Assembly (NCBI GenBank): GCA_004213235.1
Contig: SHAI01000112.1
Coordinates: 1-8,162 of the forward strand
DNA length: 8,162 nt
From: Parvularculaceae bacterium
GTDB taxonomy: Bacteria; Pseudomonadota; Alphaproteobacteria; Caulobacterales; Parvularculaceae
Direction of reading: 5' to 3'
Shown: positions 6,146 to 8,162 of the stretch, in pieces
Layout of the letters: every line of letters begins with the position of its first letter
Numbering within the stretch: position 1 is the first letter of the stretch
Translations under genes and position numbers: made by a program
Notes under the pieces: model-generated
Seen by the model: only the letters and a program-made list of their open reading frames with translations
Told to the model about the DNA's origin: nothing
Database searches by the model: none

Positions 6146-7297
6146 CTAGAACGAACTACCGGTTACTGGCTTAACTTCCTCGTCAACATTATCCTCCCTA
6201 CGCCCGGGCTTCGATGGTTTGGCTATCGTTAACCCCGGGAGCAAATCAAAGTACGCGCCGAGATAAATTATCGCCAATGCGCCGGGTAAAAGCGCGGTAA
6301 AAATCGCAGCTGGCGCGATCCATTGGAGGTTACCGGGAAGCGCCAGCATGGCGAGCGCAACACCGCCACTCACCATAATGAGCACAAAGTATAGGGAAGC
6401 GACGCCAGCATGGCTCCATCCAAGCCGGACGAGCAATTGATAGATATGTTCATTGTGTCCGTGGAGAATTTTCTGTCGGCGAAGTGCTCTGTGTACCAGT
6501 GTTATGGCGACGTCGAAAATGAATGGTGCAAAAAGTGTCGGGAGGAACAAGGCTGAAACCCCAACCCCTGGCGGGTCTTTTGCCAGTACCACCGCTAACG
6601 ATGCCAGAATAAAACTTATGGACAAGGACCCGCCATCGCCCAGGAATATGCGTCCGGACGGGAAATTTACCCTCAAAAACCCAAATTGCGCGGCACACAA
6701 AACCAGCGCCGACATCGCAACGAAATCGTTGCCAACCAGGGAACCGGCAATCGCCAGACCGCTTGCACCGACGATACCAGCCAGCCCCGCAAGGCCATTG
6801 ACCCCATCCATGAAATTGAATGCATTCATGAACGCAACGAGCCAGAATATGGTCAAAAATGGCCCGACAAGTCCCACAGAAACAAACCCGAAGAAAGGCA
6901 GTGGGACCAGATTAATCGCCCCAAAGGCTAACACAAACAATCCAGCAGCGAGGGCTTGATAAAAGAATTTGTGAGCCGCTTTTAAGCCTCGCCAGTCGTC
7001 CACAACGCCGACAAGAAAAGCCAACGCTGAAACGCCAATGAAACTGACAGAACTGTTGAGCCCACCACCTTGCCCAGAGCTCACAAATGCAAGTAACAGC
7101 GTTGCAATTGCCCATGTGGCAAAAACCCCCACACCGCCGGCGCGGGAGGTCGGGCGGTCATGACTTGAGCGCGCATTGGGGTCATCGCGAAAAATTGTAT
7201 GCCTGGCAAACCCGGCACAAAGAAAATACGAAATTCCAGCCGTCGCCAGAAGGAGCGCACCGGAAAGATATAATTCTGCATACTGATTTGAAAACAT
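6146..7297 (-). CDS. Polyprenyl-phosphate sugar-1-phosphate transferase (MraY/WecA superfamily)
   Basis: This integral membrane enzyme of the glycosyltransferase 4 (MraY/WecA/WbpL) superfamily moves a UDP-sugar's sugar-1-phosphate to polyprenyl phosphate, the first step of surface polysaccharide assembly. About ten or eleven hydrophobic helices fill the 383 residues. Signature motifs, counted from ATG 7297, are SHDRPTSRAGGVG (45-57), VVDDWRGL (98-105) with the catalytic-site Asp pair, NAFNFMDGVNGLAG (158-171), FLGDGGS (218-224) and HGHNEHIYQ (279-287). The last motif resembles WbpL/WecA rather than MraY, so O-antigen or other glycan initiation is more likely than peptidoglycan synthesis. The sugar (GlcNAc, FucNAc, QuiNAc) is not predictable. 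The polar tail (about 360-383) is cytoplasmic-looking. The frame also allows GTG at 7306. ispE ends 12-21 bp upstream on the same strand, so the two are probably one operon. Confidence 0.85.
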   Translation of the reverse strand: MFSNQYAELYLSGALLLATAGISYFLCAGFARHTIFRDDPNARSSHDRPTSRAGGVGVFATWAIATLLLAFVSSGQGGGLNSSVSFIGVSALAFLVGVVDDWRGLKAAHKFFYQALAAGLFVLAFGAINLVPLPFFGFVSVGLVGPFLTIFWLVAFMNAFNFMDGVNGLAGLAGIVGASGLAIAGSLVGNDFVAMSALVLCAAQFGFLRVNFPSGRIFLGDGGSLSISFILASLAVVLAKDPPGVGVSALFLPTLFAPFIFDVAITLVHRALRRQKILHGHNEHIYQLLVRLGWSHAGVASLYFVLIMVSGGVALAMLALPGNLQWIAPAAIFTALLPGALAIIYLGAYFDLLPGLTIAKPSKPGRREDNVDEEVKPVTGSSF

Positions 7298-7318
7298 CAA
7301 AAGCACCGAGCAATCATT

Positions 7319-8162
7319 TCAGTGAAGGCCATTGACACCATCGCTGTCATAAATCTGCGCCGCGCTTGCCCACCAACCAGAACCGCGTGCCGCAATCTCG
7401 CTTCTTTTAGCTGCTTCGAAGGAGGAAAACAGGCCGAAAACACTCGCGCCACTCCCCGACATACGGGCAAATGAACATCCCGGCTGCGCACTTAAAAAGG
7501 TACGCACATGCCCCACTGCCGGACGCAACGCCATGGCGTAAGGCTCCAGGTCATTGCGGGTTTCGTGCATCATCTGAATAAGCCCGTCATAGGATTTAGC
7601 ACCGCCGTGAAATGGCAATGGTGGCTCAGGGTGCGGATTATCCTTGTCAAACGCGCTGAAAATGCGGCCCGTCGGTGTCTCAATCAACGGATTAATCAAA
7701 CAGACTGCACAAGGTGCGAGGGGGGGCACATTACTAATCTGCTCCCCCGCGCCGCGCACCAGGACGGGTTGGCGGAACAGGCATGCGGGGACATCCGCCC
7801 CTAGTTCAAAAGCGATTCTGGCAAGCTGTGATGCACTAATGTCCAGCCCCCAAAGCCGCACCAATGCGCGTAAGGTCGCCGCCGCGTCAGACGATCCACC
7901 ACCAATACCGGCCGCAATCGGCAAACGCTTGTCCAGGGTAATTTGTACAGCGGGCGCACATCCCGCCGCGGCGGCAAGCGCCTCAGCAGCCCGCCACACC
8001 AGATTACGCTCGACCGGTTCAGCGGATAATACATGCGCGAACGGACCAGTGATCGATAATGACAGGGTGTCTGCCTGTCTCACCCCGATGACATCGCCGA
8101 CATCCGCAAAGCAAAAGAGACTTGCAAGATCATGCAACCCATCCGGCCTTATGCCACCAACA
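7319..8162 (-). CDS. ispE: 4-diphosphocytidyl-2-C-methyl-D-erythritol kinase (5' end outside the window)
   Basis: IspE phosphorylates the 2-OH of CDP-methylerythritol with ATP, in the MEP pathway to isopentenyl diphosphate. The 280 visible residues cover nearly all of the protein. The first in-window residues, GGIRPDGLHDLASL, align with the N-terminal RADGYHxLxSL of the family, so roughly 15-20 residues, including the N-terminal catalytic Lys region, lie beyond the right edge. The frame is open across the edge. GHMP kinase motifs follow: PIAAGIGGGSSDAA (fragment residues 81-94, ATP-binding loop), the conserved catalytic Asp in LGADVP (123), NDLEP (203-207), and MSGSGAS (234-240). Length and motifs are normal, with no sign of decay. 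The TTG at 8137 is internal, not the start. The sugar-phosphate transferase begins 12-21 bp downstream on the same strand. Confidence 0.93.
   Translation of the reverse strand, partial: VGGIRPDGLHDLASLFCFADVGDVIGVRQADTLSLSITGPFAHVLSAEPVERNLVWRAAEALAAAAGCAPAVQITLDKRLPIAAGIGGGSSDAAATLRALVRLWGLDISASQLARIAFELGADVPACLFRQPVLVRGAGEQISNVPPLAPCAVCLINPLIETPTGRIFSAFDKDNPHPEPPLPFHGGAKSYDGLIQMMHETRNDLEPYAMALRPAVGHVRTFLSAQPGCSFARMSGSGASVFGLFSSFEAAKRSEIAARGSGWWASAAQIYDSDGVNGLH

Noticed and set aside
6140..6163. ACCGG/CCGGT inverted repeat at the ispB-transferase junction
   Set aside because: Only 5-bp arms with a 14-base loop, no T run, and mostly within the transferase coding end; not a supportable terminator.
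6453..6959. 168-codon plus-strand open frame
   Set aside because: It is antisense to the sugar-phosphate transferase; the Pro/Asn/Lys-rich composition is a by-product of reversed hydrophobic codons.

Overview
The window reads as a stretch of a proteobacterial, most likely alphaproteobacterial, chromosome of moderate GC content. The basis is the protein set: an alphaproteobacterial-type S49 peptidase without a membrane anchor, a long-chain polyprenyl diphosphate synthase of the IspB type, a periplasmic DsbD/ScsB-like protein, a SapC-family protein and the MEP-pathway kinase IspE. I cannot name the order or genus from sequence alone. There are eight protein genes, seven on the minus strand and one (ispB) on the plus strand, with short intergenic gaps. 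I found no tRNA, rRNA, CRISPR array, insertion sequence or phage gene.

Layout from left to right. 1-921 (minus) is the N-terminal part of a DsbD-like thiol:disulfide interchange protein that runs off the left edge. A hairpin terminator at 984-1023 separates it from a sapC-family gene (1049-1843, minus). A 165-bp gap with a 9-bp inverted repeat follows. Next come an alpha/beta hydrolase (2009-2866, minus), a DEDDh 3'-5' exonuclease-like protein (2943-3497, minus, start debatable), a 67-residue membrane protein (3666-3869, minus) and an S49 peptidase (3992-4942, minus). The S49 gene is divergent from ispB (5086-6132, plus). ispB converges, 13 bp apart, on a polyprenyl-phosphate sugar-1-phosphate transferase (6146-7297, minus). 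That gene sits directly downstream of ispE (7319 to the right edge, minus; 5' end missing).

The right half has a common theme. IspE is a step in making isoprenoid precursors, IspB builds a long polyprenyl diphosphate (probably the quinone tail), and the membrane transferase loads a sugar phosphate onto a polyprenyl phosphate carrier. The left half is a set of envelope and general-purpose genes (periplasmic redox, SapC family, hydrolase, exonuclease, S49 protease) without an evident shared pathway.

I see no convincing undescribed multi-gene system. The points worth checking are modest: start-codon choices, small repeat and dyad elements in the intergenic gaps, the tiny membrane protein, and the hydrolase's unusual acid residue.
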